DNA of 64,000 bases from Prochlorococcus sp. MIT 1341 (lineage in GTDB: Bacteria; Cyanobacteriota; Cyanobacteriia; PCC-6307; Cyanobiaceae): contig NZ_CP139304.1 in NCBI RefSeq assembly GCF_034092415.1, forward strand, positions 558,001 through 622,000. The letters run 5' to 3'. Position numbers and translations under genes: made by a program. Positions 24,519-33,355 of the stretch are shown piece after piece. Numbering within the stretch: position 1 is the stretch's first letter; each line of letters begins with the position of its first letter. The notes beneath the pieces were generated by a model. That model was not told where the DNA came from. It made no database searches and saw only the letters and a list, made by a program, of their open reading frames with translations.

Positions 24519-25277
24519 ATGAACATAAAACAAAAAAGATTCATAACAAAAGTTTATAAGCTTAGAAACATCAACAGAAACGATGATCAACCTTTCCGAA
24601 CTTTAATGTACCATTCAATTAAAAAGCTAGAAAAGAAAACAGTTACTTCTCAATGGGAATTGGATCTAAATTTATTCATAGATCATATGAATTATCTTAA
24701 AGAGAGAGAAGATATCAAGATAAAAAAAATATCGGCATTAGAGTCTTTAGACATAAGTAAAGGGATTGCAATTACATTTGATGATGGGTTAAGAGATATA
24801 TATGAAAATGCTGCACCAATTCTACTAGAAATGAAAATACCATTCACAATATTTGTAATAACAAACTTTATCAAATCGAAAAAAAGTAATTACATTGACG
24901 AAGTAATGTTAAGGGAATTAGCATCTAGTTCATTGGTTACTATAGGTTCGCACTCAATGAATCACGTTAGGCTAACAGAAATTAGCACAGATTCGGTAAA
25001 GAAAGAAATTAACTCTAGTAAGAAATATCTTGAGGACATCCTAAGCAAAGAAATTACAAGTTTCTCTTACCCATATGGTAAATACAACTCATTTATTCAA
25101 TCAAATGTCAAAAAGGCTGGTTATAAAATTGCATTCTCGAGTGATTTTAATAAAAATTCTAATCGCGAAGACAAATACTGTTTAAGCAGAACAGAGATAT
25201 GGAACAATGATTCACTGAATCAATTTATTGATAAAATAAATGGTAATTGGGATTGGTTAAAGTACAGAAACATATGA
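24519..25277 (+). CDS. NodB-type polysaccharide deacetylase (252 aa)
   Basis: Motif 1 AITFDDGLRD (Asp88-Asp89), motif 2 IGSHSMNHVRL (His145, His149) and motif 3 SFSYPYGKYN are all present, so the metal site is complete. Length is that of a single-domain carbohydrate esterase family 4 enzyme. No signal peptide is evident at the basic N-terminus. It removes N-acetyl groups from glucosamine-containing polymers; here probably surface glycan, judged from the neighbouring acyltransferase cluster. Confidence 0.85.
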   Translation: MNIKQKRFITKVYKLRNINRNDDQPFRTLMYHSIKKLEKKTVTSQWELDLNLFIDHMNYLKEREDIKIKKISALESLDISKGIAITFDDGLRDIYENAAPILLEMKIPFTIFVITNFIKSKKSNYIDEVMLRELASSSLVTIGSHSMNHVRLTEISTDSVKKEINSSKKYLEDILSKEITSFSYPYGKYNSFIQSNVKKAGYKIAFSSDFNKNSNREDKYCLSRTEIWNNDSLNQFIDKINGNWDWLKYRNI

Positions 25278-25462
25278 TTTTTTATTAAAATAATTTCTAA
25301 GTCTTTGTTGAACAGTCATCTTTTCTTCTCAATAAATCTATTATCGAAGGTACGCTTATCATTAACTGAATTTTCCTAAATCAAGTTTTTTTCTAAATGA
25401 GATTTCAAATCCAGTTTTTTGTATTAATTAATAGCTCCTAAAGAGTCTCATTTAAAATGTCA

Positions 25463-25549
25463 TTGGCTTAGTGTTACTTGCCTGAGAAGCAAGGCAAGCA
25501 TCCGTAGGTTGAGTGCGTCTACGCAAGGGCAATCTTGAGTAGAACATTT
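25463..25549 (+). ncRNA. Candidate structured RNA
   Basis: Within a 500-base gap: CTTGCCT (25477-25483) pairs with AGGCAAG (25492-25498), and CGTAG (25503-25507) with CTACG (25519-25523). Local composition is richer in G and C than its surroundings. The strand is not determined, and no known family is recognised. Confidence 0.25.
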
Positions 25550-25790
25550 TGTTTTTGCTAATTTGACCTAGGGATTTTCAACTCGTCATCAAAACTTATA
25601 CGCCTACCTCGTTAATAGCCTTCTGATATTTATTTCAAAAGTCAACGAATCAATTACTTGACAAACACTCTACATCCTTGCTAGTACATATGTACTGCTA
25701 TACATCAATGGCTCCCGCCTCCTCGCCTTATGCCTTATTTCAGGCGTCTGCATGGAGTTCTTCCATAGCAGACCCTATAGGAACAGGCCA

Positions 25791-26072
25791 ATGTCTCCGT
25801 ACCGCACCCAAAAAGTACTGCAAAAGAAAAGCTATCCAAAAGAAGAGGTTTGGGAATACCTCGAAGAAGGTTCTCTCAAGAAATCACGTTCAGCTTGTGT
25901 TTGCATGACATGCCAGCACTTTGGTTATTCATGCGACAAACATTGCAGAACTCTTCTTACATGCCGCATCCGTGAACGCCTGATCCCTCATGGAGAACAT
26001 CTAAATAGCAGGTGTCCTCTTTGGATGCGACGTACAGAGGAAAAAATCAGTTGGTGTCCAGAGGCGACGTAG
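25791..26072 (+). CDS. Cysteine-rich, probably zinc-binding protein (93 aa)
   Basis: From the ATG at 25791 (MSPYRTQKVLQKK). The centre has CVCMTCQHFGYSCDKHCRTLLTC and later CPLWM and WCPEA, a dense Cys and His set that suggests structural zinc. Preceded by a basic helix (KSYPKEEVWEYLEEGSLKKS). A longer frame opens at 25752, but this start matches the basic N-terminus typical of such proteins. Its stop is 2 bases before the DUF1651 gene, so it heads a three-gene unit of small proteins. Confidence 0.65.
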   Translation: MSPYRTQKVLQKKSYPKEEVWEYLEEGSLKKSRSACVCMTCQHFGYSCDKHCRTLLTCRIRERLIPHGEHLNSRCPLWMRRTEEKISWCPEAT

Positions 26073-26074
26073 TC

Positions 26075-26320
26075 ATGCATCCACAAGGCTGGTTAATGGA
26101 TCCGAATAGGCGCTGGTTGCTTCTTTTCCATAAAGACCCAATCTGTTCGGGAAAGTGGCCAAAGATTTATATGGACAAGTGGAGTGCCTCTGACAAAGGC
26201 ACTCCAAAAACCCTCAAAAACCGTAGAAAAGTTGAGTTAGAGCCTGCATTAGAGACATGGGATGAACTCATTCAAAACGGTTGGAAACAAATCAATGAAC
26301 AATTTGGAGAAGCAGCATGA
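26075..26320 (+). CDS. DUF1651 protein (81 aa)
   Basis: GWLMDPNRRWLLLFHKDP at the start and EPALETWDELIQNGWKQI at the end fit DUF1651, a family largely confined to marine Synechococcus and Prochlorococcus. Start taken as the ATG at 26075, two bases after the upstream stop. Function unknown. A 10-bp perfect inverted repeat lies inside the coding sequence (26180-26206). Confidence 0.8.
   Translation: MHPQGWLMDPNRRWLLLFHKDPICSGKWPKIYMDKWSASDKGTPKTLKNRRKVELEPALETWDELIQNGWKQINEQFGEAA
26180..26206 (+). repeat. 10-bp perfect inverted repeat inside DUF1651
   Basis: TGGAGTGCCT and AGGCACTCCA with a 7-base loop. It would form a strong hairpin in the mRNA. No T tract follows, so it is not a standard terminator. 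Confidence 0.8.
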
Positions 26321-26421
26321 GTAAAAAAGAGCTTGCACTACGAATTACTAGAGCGATGTATAAAGATCGTCGCAGTCTGGATAACTTCAACGCTTATCAA
26401 GCCAGTAAGAGCTACTTTTAA
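26317..26421 (+). CDS. Basic microprotein coupled to DUF1651 (34 aa)
   Basis: The ATG overlaps the DUF1651 stop (ATGA). Translation is MSKKELALRITRAMYKDRRS, then LDNFNAYQASKSYF, a basic amphipathic helix. It is short, but coupling and composition support it. No family recognised. Confidence 0.45.
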   Translation: MSKKELALRITRAMYKDRRSLDNFNAYQASKSYF

Positions 26422-26572
26422 ATCTGAAACTGAGAGACTTAATAGATATTGCAAGGCAGTACGGCATAGCCGTTCACTAGCAGAAAGGTATTTAATCTCA
26501 GCAACATTTAGTTGGTAATTGAACAAGGTCTACTGCGTTTGCTAGGTGTAGATAGTAGGAATTAACGCGCTA

Positions 26573-27010
26573 ATGTCTTCATTAACTATCAAAGTGAGCG
26601 CTAAGGCAGATGCCATGATCGCTCAATTGCAGAAGGAAATCTTCAATCGTCGTCGTAAGAAAGTAACTGCTCAAGGTGTAGTAGAGACACTTGTTGAGAG
26701 TGGTGCAAAGTCCCAATCTGACAAACGTTATGCTGCATCTTGGAAGAACCTAATTAAAGATATTGAGAAAGCAGCAAAGCAGTCTGAAGTTCACGGCAAC
26801 AAGCCTGCGAGCGTAAGTCCCGAAGAGTGGGCTCTCATCATTGCCCATCGCAACCGCAAAGGTTCTGCAGACAAAAAAGCAGTTAAGATTTCTTCTAAAA
26901 AGACGGTGACTAAGAAAGTAGCTAAGAAGACTCCACCCAAGGCATCTCCCATTGCAGCGGCTAAGCCAGGAAGAGCAAGAAAAGCTCCTTCAGCTAAAGC
27001 AACAGCTTAA
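26573..27010 (+). CDS. Ribbon-helix-helix-like domain with histone-H1-like Lys/Ala tail (145 aa)
   Basis: Residues 1-50 (LTIKVSAKADAMIAQLQKEIFNRRRKKVTAQGVVETLVESGA) look like a small DNA-binding strand-helix-helix. Residues about 100-145 are a Lys/Ala/Pro-rich tail (KISSKKTVTKKVAKKTPPKASPIAAAKPGRARKAP), like eukaryotic H1 or bacterial histone-like tails. Probably a DNA-binding or nucleoid-associated protein; target unknown. Confidence 0.65.
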   Translation: MSSLTIKVSAKADAMIAQLQKEIFNRRRKKVTAQGVVETLVESGAKSQSDKRYAASWKNLIKDIEKAAKQSEVHGNKPASVSPEEWALIIAHRNRKGSADKKAVKISSKKTVTKKVAKKTPPKASPIAAAKPGRARKAPSAKATA

Positions 27011-27143
27011 ACACTCTCCTTGTAGTAATTGATGATCTTTGGCTTTCTCCCTAGAGCATGCTTATCTGGTCGAGCCATTTCTTTATTTCCAGAGGTAATT
27101 ACCCTTTGGTCTGGAAAAGCAATTAAAAAACACAAATCCAGAC

Positions 27144-27392
27144 ATGCAATCAATCAACCTCATAGCCCTTGCCTCAATCTCTATTTTCGCTTTACCAAAA
27201 GCTGTTAACGCGGAAAGCATTTGGTTAATTATTCGGTGGAAATACATTGGTGCTGGTGGACTAGAGAAAATTGAAATGAAAAATATGGAGCAATGCGAAA
27301 AAGTGGGGCAGACATGGAGAAAGGCAGAACAAACCAATCTTGAAAAGAAGAGCAAGGCAATGTTCGACTATCAATGCCTGGAAGGCAAATAA
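27144..27392 (+). CDS. Small secreted protein (82 aa)
   Basis: Signal peptide of about 23 residues ending AVNA (MQSINLIALASISIFALPKAVNA). The mature part is 59 residues with two cysteines (EQCEKVGQTW and YQCLEGK), likely one disulfide in the periplasm. Not recognised beyond that. Confidence 0.65.
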   Translation: MQSINLIALASISIFALPKAVNAESIWLIIRWKYIGAGGLEKIEMKNMEQCEKVGQTWRKAEQTNLEKKSKAMFDYQCLEGK

Positions 27393-27490
27393 ATACTCGA
27401 GGCATATACATGGACTTTATGCTTTGATTTTGATGCATTAGTTTTGACTTCCTTTCTAAGCTGGGTCTAGTGTCTTAGGAGAAAGCAAAA

Positions 27491-27664
27491 ATGGGAGAAG
27501 CTAAAAGGAGAAAAGAGCAGGGCTTGGCTCCCAAAACAAAGAAAGAAACAAAATCAAATTCCCTAAATTTTTTGTCAAAAGCTCCGAGGCTAGGTTTGTA
27601 TCTTGGAGTGACCTTTGTGATTTACCTTATTTACGATGTGATCCACTACTACAGACGGGGATAA
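27491..27664 (+). CDS. DUF2839-like small membrane protein (57 aa)
   Basis: MGEAKRRKEQGLAPKTKK is the characteristic start of DUF2839 and related proteins (MGEAKRRKxxGLPP). One membrane helix follows (LGLYLGVTFVIYLIYDVI). Short and basic at the N-terminus. Common in cyanobacteria; function unknown. Confidence 0.7.
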   Translation: MGEAKRRKEQGLAPKTKKETKSNSLNFLSKAPRLGLYLGVTFVIYLIYDVIHYYRRG

Positions 27665-27977
27665 CAAAGCCTTCGTTTTTGTTCGTACAGGAGCTATTTT
27701 TTTTACTGCAGGAATCGATTAACTTCTTTGTGCTATCTGTGATACTCGCTATAGGCACACAGCAGAAGCTATTAAGCGCAATCCCTGAAGGGGCTGCCCG
27801 CCCTCTCTTCCAGACAATGAGCTGATTGTTTTTTAGGGAAAGTCCTTTGCTCGATGACCAGTTGCTCTTATGGGTTATTTCATATTGTTCTGTCAATCTC
27901 TACCATGTGCTGTTCTTAAACCACTTGCAAAAAAGAATTGCACTCCATCATTCCCAGAGCCTAAATTCTGTATAACC

Positions 27978-28118
27978 TTGTTTATCGCAAAGCGGGACTG
28001 GGTTGATGCGTACAAAGATTTATTCGTGGCACCAACCATTCTGACTTTGCTCGCTGTAGTTGGGTTGGCGGGTGTTGCTGCAGGCATTTGGATCTCTATT
28101 GCTTTATTTCCAATGTAA
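27978..28118 (+). CDS. Small single-helix membrane protein (46 aa)
   Basis: WVDAYKDLFVAPTILTLLAVVGLAGVAAGIWISIALFPM is a clear amphipathic start plus one membrane helix. The frame is open further upstream (to 27870), but that part has poor composition. A TTG at 27978 is taken as start, with low certainty. Confidence 0.4.
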   Translation: MFIAKRDWVDAYKDLFVAPTILTLLAVVGLAGVAAGIWISIALFPM

Positions 28119-28464
28119 CCAAAGATTCCTTTTGTAGGCTCCTTGCTAAGAATTCCTTTGTGAGTAATCGAAAACAAGAATTAAATAGCCTCGCTCCAAC
28201 GAAATTTATCTCCAAAGGATCTTTAGACATAAAGGCGCTGCTAAGGAGACATTGGCAAAGCTGAAGTATGGACTCAAAAACAAGTAATAAAAAGAGAACA
28301 CTGGCATTTTGGAAGCATTGCCAGCTCCAGGCTGCCATTTTCTCGGTACAAAAATGGTAGGTGAATTAGCAGTGGACAATATTTAAGGATTAGTTGATTT
28401 ATAATTTAAAGATTGCAATTGTCACTTTTTAACTGACCTAGAACAGAAGGCTTATGGGGTGTAT
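28119..28464. other. Gene-free gap
   Basis: Frames on both strands are short and unconvincing. Nothing with a ribosome site or conserved motif was seen. Confidence 0.4.
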
Positions 28465-28890
28465 TCAGAAATCCCTCTCTCTATATTCCAAGAAACGTTT
28501 ATAATTTCTAATATAATCAGATTCATCATATTTCCTGTCAGTCAAAACCAACATTATAGAACCAGTAGTTTTATAAATTTGTTCAGCCCAAATCGTAGGA
28601 GGTATGTGCAGACCTTCCAAAGGAGATTTCAAGGTAAATGTTTTCTTCTGCAGTCCATCATCACAAATTACTTCCACTTCACCAGCTAAGCAAATAAGAA
28701 ATTGATTGCAAAGTTTATGGGCATGTCTTCCTCTGATTTCATTAGCTTTAACATCGTATATATAAAAAACTCGTTTGATAGAGAAAGGGACCTGATCATT
28801 GCCCTCTATATAGGCTAAGCTACTATTTTCTTCAGCTACATCACTTACTAGAATTTCCTTAACTAAATTTATACTTTTAAGAGGGTACAT
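28465..28890 (-). CDS. FdtA/QdtA-type cupin, dTDP-4-keto-sugar 3,4-ketoisomerase-like (141 aa)
   Basis: VPFSIKRVFYIYDVKANEIRGRHAHKLCNQFLICLAGEVEVICDDG has the RG-x-HAH-x-x-x-x-Q histidine motif of WxcM/FdtA/QdtA cupins, and HIPPTIWAEQ, VLTDRKYDESDYIRNYKRFLEY is the family C-terminus. These enzymes convert dTDP-4-keto-6-deoxyglucose to the 3-keto sugar on the route to amino- or acetamido-sugars. No partner aminotransferase or acyltransferase of that pathway is nearby, so the gene is isolated here. Confidence 0.8.
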   Translation of the reverse strand: MYPLKSINLVKEILVSDVAEENSSLAYIEGNDQVPFSIKRVFYIYDVKANEIRGRHAHKLCNQFLICLAGEVEVICDDGLQKKTFTLKSPLEGLHIPPTIWAEQIYKTTGSIMLVLTDRKYDESDYIRNYKRFLEYRERDF

Positions 28891-29459
28891 TGCTATATCA
28901 GTTTTTTATTTCTGTAATTTTTATTTGGATGACATGTACTAGAAAATCCTTAAGCAAACGACCAGTTAGAACTAGAGGAACAGAGAAGTAAGACATGAAG
29001 TTAGTATGTTCTATCAAAGATGGCCTACTGGCTCCCTAATCCAGATCGAATCATCTTTTCCCCGGCAAGGAAGATCTACTCCTTCAACAATCATCTTAAA
29101 AGAGTGAAACAAAACGATTACTCTTAAGATACTAGTACATAATTCCTACGATTGAACCTCCTAGAACAAATACATGTCTTTCTAAACATATCTTCCCATA
29201 TCATCAAAACATAACTCCAACATTGCAAATACTAATCTTAGCCAGCGGAGTAAAAAACATATAATGGTAGAGGGAGCCTTTTCATCAATGGGCAAGCCCA
29301 TTGAACATAATCGTCTCACCCTTGTTAAAGTTGTATTGCATCAGCAGTTTGCTTTTCCTAGATATAAAGCTCACACATACACTATTTGCAGACAAAATAG
29401 CCTTAATGACATCAAAGCATCATTACCCTATAAATATAAGGAACAAAGAGGATCACCAA
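28891..29459. other. Gene-free gap
   Basis: No supported gene; overlapping open frames here are shadows of the signal-peptide gene that follows. Includes the likely promoter of 29460-29696. Confidence 0.4.
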
Positions 29460-29696
29460 ATGAGGATTTTAGTCATTTTTCTCCTAATTTTTTTCTTTTC
29501 CTCAACTAGGGCTATCGCCTATCCTCAAACTCAACTCACCGAATGCGTACTTGGTGCAAAAAGGAGTCCCAATGTATTAGGAGTTCCTGAAGCCTCTATA
29601 AGAAATTGGTGTGATTGTACATTGAGGCTTACATTAGATGAAGGTAAGGAAGACATTCCCTCAGCTAATGAATGTGGTAAAAAATACTTCAAATAA
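29460..29696 (+). CDS. Secreted four-cysteine protein of the YPQ/CDC family (78 aa)
   Basis: Start at the ATG at 29460 with GAGG upstream. Signal peptide ends AIA before YPQTQL. The mature part has TECVLGAK, NWCDCTLRL, DEGKED and NECGKKYFK. Four cysteines (29, 51, 53, 72) suggest two disulfides. A paralogue with the same cysteine spacing is at 33119-33355. Unknown function; periplasmic. Confidence 0.7.
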   Translation: MRILVIFLLIFFFSSTRAIAYPQTQLTECVLGAKRSPNVLGVPEASIRNWCDCTLRLTLDEGKEDIPSANECGKKYFK

Positions 29697-30961
29697 TTGC
29701 GATAGCCTAAAACTTTAGTTGAGAAAGAGACTTGAGTTAGTGATACACAAATCTACTCCAAATCTACAACCACTTGGCAAGCAAATCCTTGTTAAAAATT
29801 GATCAAAGTTGCTCTCCTAAGTCAGTTTTCGCAATCAGCAGAAACAAGTATAGGGTAGCAATTATCGACTTTACAAATCTACTTAGACCTTTTATTGCTT
29901 TCAATTGGTCTAGTTGTGGACTTTGATATTCAACTCAAATCTGATGCGAAAAAATCATTCGAAATAAAATATTTATTGGTTGGCTAAATTATTTAAAGGA
30001 TAAATACATTTCCTGATCTCATAAAAGAGCCTACCGTAATTGAACTAATGAGATGACAACCTAATCAGCAGTAGATCTCAGAACAGGAAAGATCAGGGGG
30101 CCACCTATTGAAAGTTAAAAATTTCGACGCCAAAGGCTACCCTCTATTAAGTAAAAACCCCTAAGAAGGGTTTAAGTGGGGAGGCAATAGAAAGACAGGA
30201 ACCTCAACTCTCTAAACATTAAAAACCTGTTATAAGGACACAATTAGAGAAGAATCAGAAAGGCGTTTCACCACAAGTCAATTTATTAATAACGCAAAAC
30301 AAGGCATGTTTTCTGACGTAACTCAGCAAAAGCCAGGAAACCAACTTATTAGAATTGCAGAAATGTTTAAAAACAACTCCTTATATTCCCAGATTAGCTA
30401 GTACTTAAAAAGTTGATTGTGGTCAATGAAGTCACCTCACACTCCTAAAACCTGGAGCCGAGCTTTAAGGAATGCATTTTCAAGTTGGAGTAAGCTCCTT
30501 TATTACCGTTTACCTGGTCAGACGTAATAAGAAGCAAAATCCTCTTAGGCAAAGAAATTGAAAGTAGCTAAAGATGAAAAAATCATTGCTACAATTTTTT
30601 TCTTAGCTCCAGCCTGAAAGAAAGGCTTATAGGGATTCAAGTCCACGAAGATTAGGTAGGAATGCTTAAGAAAGTCTATACCCTGACGGGGGTAAATACC
30701 TATATCACTAGTTGAGTTGCATTGGTAAAACTTATGAGAGTTATCGGCATTCCTTTTATATTTGCCAATCCTGTCAGAACATCAGAACTAACAAAATAAG
30801 GGCATATTGCAAGATTCAGGAAAAATTGGCCTCTACATGATCAGTCTTAAAAAGACTATTAGAATATTTAGTCCAATCGTAAAGCAAGGTCCTTTGACGT
30901 AGATCAGCTAGTCTCATTAAAAATAGTACCCCCTCCTCTAATTCATAGGGGTAGTTATTTA
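29697..30961. other. Long gene-poor stretch
   Basis: About 1.26 kb without a supported gene. A hairpin AAACCC-GGGTTT lies near 30157-30175. One plus-strand frame around 30240-30400 (SERRFTTSQFINNAKQGMFSDV...IRIAEMFKNNSLYSQIS) has good composition but no proper start and may be decayed. Another reads MKSPHTPKTWSRALRNAFSSW (near 30426). Confidence 0.4.
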
Positions 30962-32254
30962 TTAGGCAGCATCTTTACTTCTAATGCTCTGAAACTTTGA
31001 AGCCATAGTTGGGTTATTTCTAGTTAGTTTCTTTACAGTAACATCTTGGGCCTTATCATTAGCTAAACGTAAATTTCTATCTGCTCCCAATAAAGCATCT
31101 TTGGTTTTTTGTAAATGATCAATTGATTTATCAATTTCTTGAATAGCTGCTTCGAATCTTCTTGAGGCAAGTTTATAGTTCTTACTAAATGAATCCTTAA
31201 AGACTTCCAAGCTTTCTTCAAAATTCGTGATGTCTATGCTTTGTGCTTTTATGCGAGCAAGCTCTGACTTATATTCAAGTGATTTAATTGCAGCATTACG
31301 TAGAAGAGTAATAAGTGGAAGAAAGCACTGAGGCCTAACCACATACATTTTAGGGTAACGGTGAGACATATCTACGATGCCAGAATTATAAAAGTCACTT
31401 TCAGGTTCAAGTAATGATATTAAAACTGCATATTCGCACTTCTTCTCGACTCGATCTTTATTAAGCTCCTTAAGAAAATCTTCGTTCTTTCGTTTTGTTG
31501 AAGTTGTATTAACTTCATTTTTCATCTCAAACATAATGGAAACTATTTCCGTTCCTGACTCATCTATATCCCTAAAAATATAATCTCCTTTGCTTCCCAT
31601 TTTTACATCGTTATCCTTTTCAAAATAAGCCCTTGGAAAAGCTGTCGCACGAAACCGATTGAATTCTGTTTCACAATGCTGTTCTAGAGATTCCCCGATC
31701 ATCTTAGTCGAAAGACGCATCTTCATATCCCGTAACCTCTCAATAGCAGCGTCTCTATCTTTAATCTGTATTTCATACTTTTCTTTCATCGATTTCTCTG
31801 CAAGTTGTTTCACAAGTTCAGCTTTCTCAAGACTAAGCTTAAGTTCATCTCTTTCCTTTTGGAATTCACCAACAACCCTATTTAACGCAAGCTTTTGAGA
31901 AGCTTCACTATTTGCTTGAACCTTCTCCAACTTATAAACAAGCGCATCACGCTCTTTGTCGGCAAGGCTTTTAGCCTGAGTAACTGCAAGAGTTTTCTCA
32001 AACTCTGCAGAGTCAAGTCTCGATCTCAATTCCAAAATTGTTGTATCTTTGATCGCAGAAGACCTCTGCATCTGAATCTTCAAATTATTTTCGGCAATCT
32101 CAATAGATTTGAGCTTATCTTTTTCAGCAAGTGCAAGCCTCTTACTCAACTCATCATCAAATTCATCATCTCTTACCTGTTTAAGAATATTTGCGTATCC
32201 AGTCTCATCGATCTTGAACAGCTTGCCGCACTCAGGACAGTTGATTTGCTTCAT
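30962..32254 (-). CDS. DUF2130 protein, predicted nuclease-like (430 aa)
   Basis: Start taken at the ATG at 32254 ([13 protein letters not shown]), which opens with the zinc-like CPxCG typical of DUF2130. Residues about 25-190 form a long coiled coil. The DUF2130 domain follows: [30 protein letters not shown] and SIMFEMKNE give the E..D..E-x-K pattern of PD-(D/E)XK nucleases, with [19 protein letters not shown] after it. The family is widespread; its target is unknown. A defence role is sometimes suggested but there are no partners here. Confidence 0.8.
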   Translation of the reverse strand: MKQINCPECGKLFKIDETGYANILKQVRDDEFDDELSKRLALAEKDKLKSIEIAENNLKIQMQRSSAIKDTTILELRSRLDSAEFEKTLAVTQAKSLADKERDALVYKLEKVQANSEASQKLALNRVVGEFQKERDELKLSLEKAELVKQLAEKSMKEKYEIQIKDRDAAIERLRDMKMRLSTKMIGESLEQHCETEFNRFRATAFPRAYFEKDNDVKMGSKGDYIFRDIDESGTEIVSIMFEMKNEVNTTSTKRKNEDFLKELNKDRVEKKCEYAVLISLLEPESDFYNSGIVDMSHRYPKMYVVRPQCFLPLITLLRNAAIKSLEYKSELARIKAQSIDITNFEESLEVFKDSFSKNYKLASRRFEAAIQEIDKSIDHLQKTKDALLGADRNLRLANDKAQDVTVKKLTRNNPTMASKFQSIRSKDAA

Positions 32255-32597
32255 CTTTATAGAGTGCCAAAAAACAAGATGCATTGCAAGACATGCTTAT
32301 GCCTTTATGGAAACTGGCAAACTCACTATAATTACTCTAAATAGGTAGTATTAAAATCTAGCAAGGAAAGAGATACTATTAAATACGTTTATTATCACTC
32401 CTTGATTGAAAAACATATTTCAACTATTTCATTAAAAATCGAAACCATTAATCGCGAGACTATTTGATTCTTATTCAAGCCTAGTAATTTTTCACTAATT
32501 AAACTAGTAAAGATATTTAATTTTGATGATTTTAGAGAAAGATTTGATGAAAGATTTTATGCTTAAAGCTCGAGAAGAAGCTGAGAAGATGTTAGTT
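32255..32597. other. Gene-free gap
   Basis: Only short frames; a 28-codon plus-strand frame near 32526-32612 overlaps the end of the next gene and is not credible. Confidence 0.4.
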
Positions 32598-32999
32598 TTA
32601 CAAGTCTGTTGATGACTCATGCTTATAAATTATTTTTCTTGGAACTCCCTTTAATAGCAAAGTGATGCGACGTGCATTTAAAAGAAGGGGAAACAAGAAG
32701 TGAGTGCGTTTACCAGATGAAAAGATAACTGAAAGTATTTTTAATAGTGAATCTGTTGGGTTGTCTATTTGACAGCAAATCCAGTTGATAGCATCAGCTC
32801 CATATAAAGTCTCATTTTCTATTTTCAAAAGTGCGCCCTTAGTATCCATATCATAACCTTTAGGGAGTTCAAATAGGTTCTCTCTTGCGTTCTTAATTTG
32901 AATAGATGGCAAGCCACTCTTTAATTCAAGCAACTCTGCAAAGTGTGCACAAAATGGGCACTCTCCATCATAAAGAAAAACAAGTTTAGAAATCATCAA
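32598..32999 (-). CDS. DUF393 / DCC-family thiol-disulfide oxidoreductase (133 aa)
   Basis: LVFLYDGECPFCAHFAELL has the YDG-x-CPxC motif of the DCC family (thioredoxin-like fold), and YGADAINWICCQID and RRITLLLKGVPRKIIY are its usual middle and end. Likely cytoplasmic; substrate unknown. Met2 is an equally good start. Confidence 0.8.
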   Translation of the reverse strand: MMISKLVFLYDGECPFCAHFAELLELKSGLPSIQIKNARENLFELPKGYDMDTKGALLKIENETLYGADAINWICCQIDNPTDSLLKILSVIFSSGKRTHFLFPLLLNARRITLLLKGVPRKIIYKHESSTDL

Positions 33000-33118
33000 A
33001 AATAGAACTTTTTCTCATTATAGTAGACTGCTTAAGCCTATTTATTGGCAATCATTCTTTAAATAATGCATTTTCCTACTATTTAGTATTATGCAAGAAA
33101 GTATTCGGAGTCATCATG

Positions 33119-33355
33119 ATGAGAATCGTCTCTCTGTTATTAACAGTTTTATTAATGTTTTCAACAAAAGCTATGGCATATCCTCAAGAACAACTCAAGG
33201 ACTGTATTTCCAGTGCCTCCATGAACACTAGTATAGAAGGAACTTCTATAGAATCTATAGAAAAATATTGTGATTGTGCTCTCAAATTAATTGTAGATGA
33301 AGGGCAAGACATAAGAAATTCAGGTTATGAATGTGCCACCAAATATTTCAAATAA
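33119..33355 (+). CDS. Secreted four-cysteine protein of the YPQ/CDC family (78 aa)
   Basis: Signal peptide MRIVSLLLTVLLMFSTKAMA before YPQEQL. Shared pattern with 29460-29696: YPQ-x-QL-x2-C, CDC-x-L-x-L-x2-DEG and EC-x2-KYFK. Cysteine spacing is conserved while the rest has drifted, as expected of an old duplication. An ATG three bases upstream is equally possible. Confidence 0.7.
   Translation: MRIVSLLLTVLLMFSTKAMAYPQEQLKDCISSASMNTSIEGTSIESIEKYCDCALKLIVDEGQDIRNSGYECATKYFK

Noticed and set aside
25678-25908. 76-codon frame overlapping the cysteine-rich gene
   Set aside because: The frame with the cysteine pattern and tight coupling to DUF1651 is clearly the real one.
26338-26526. Minus-strand 62-codon and plus-strand 61-codon frames
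   Set aside because: They overlap the coupled 34-residue gene in other frames and have no independent support.
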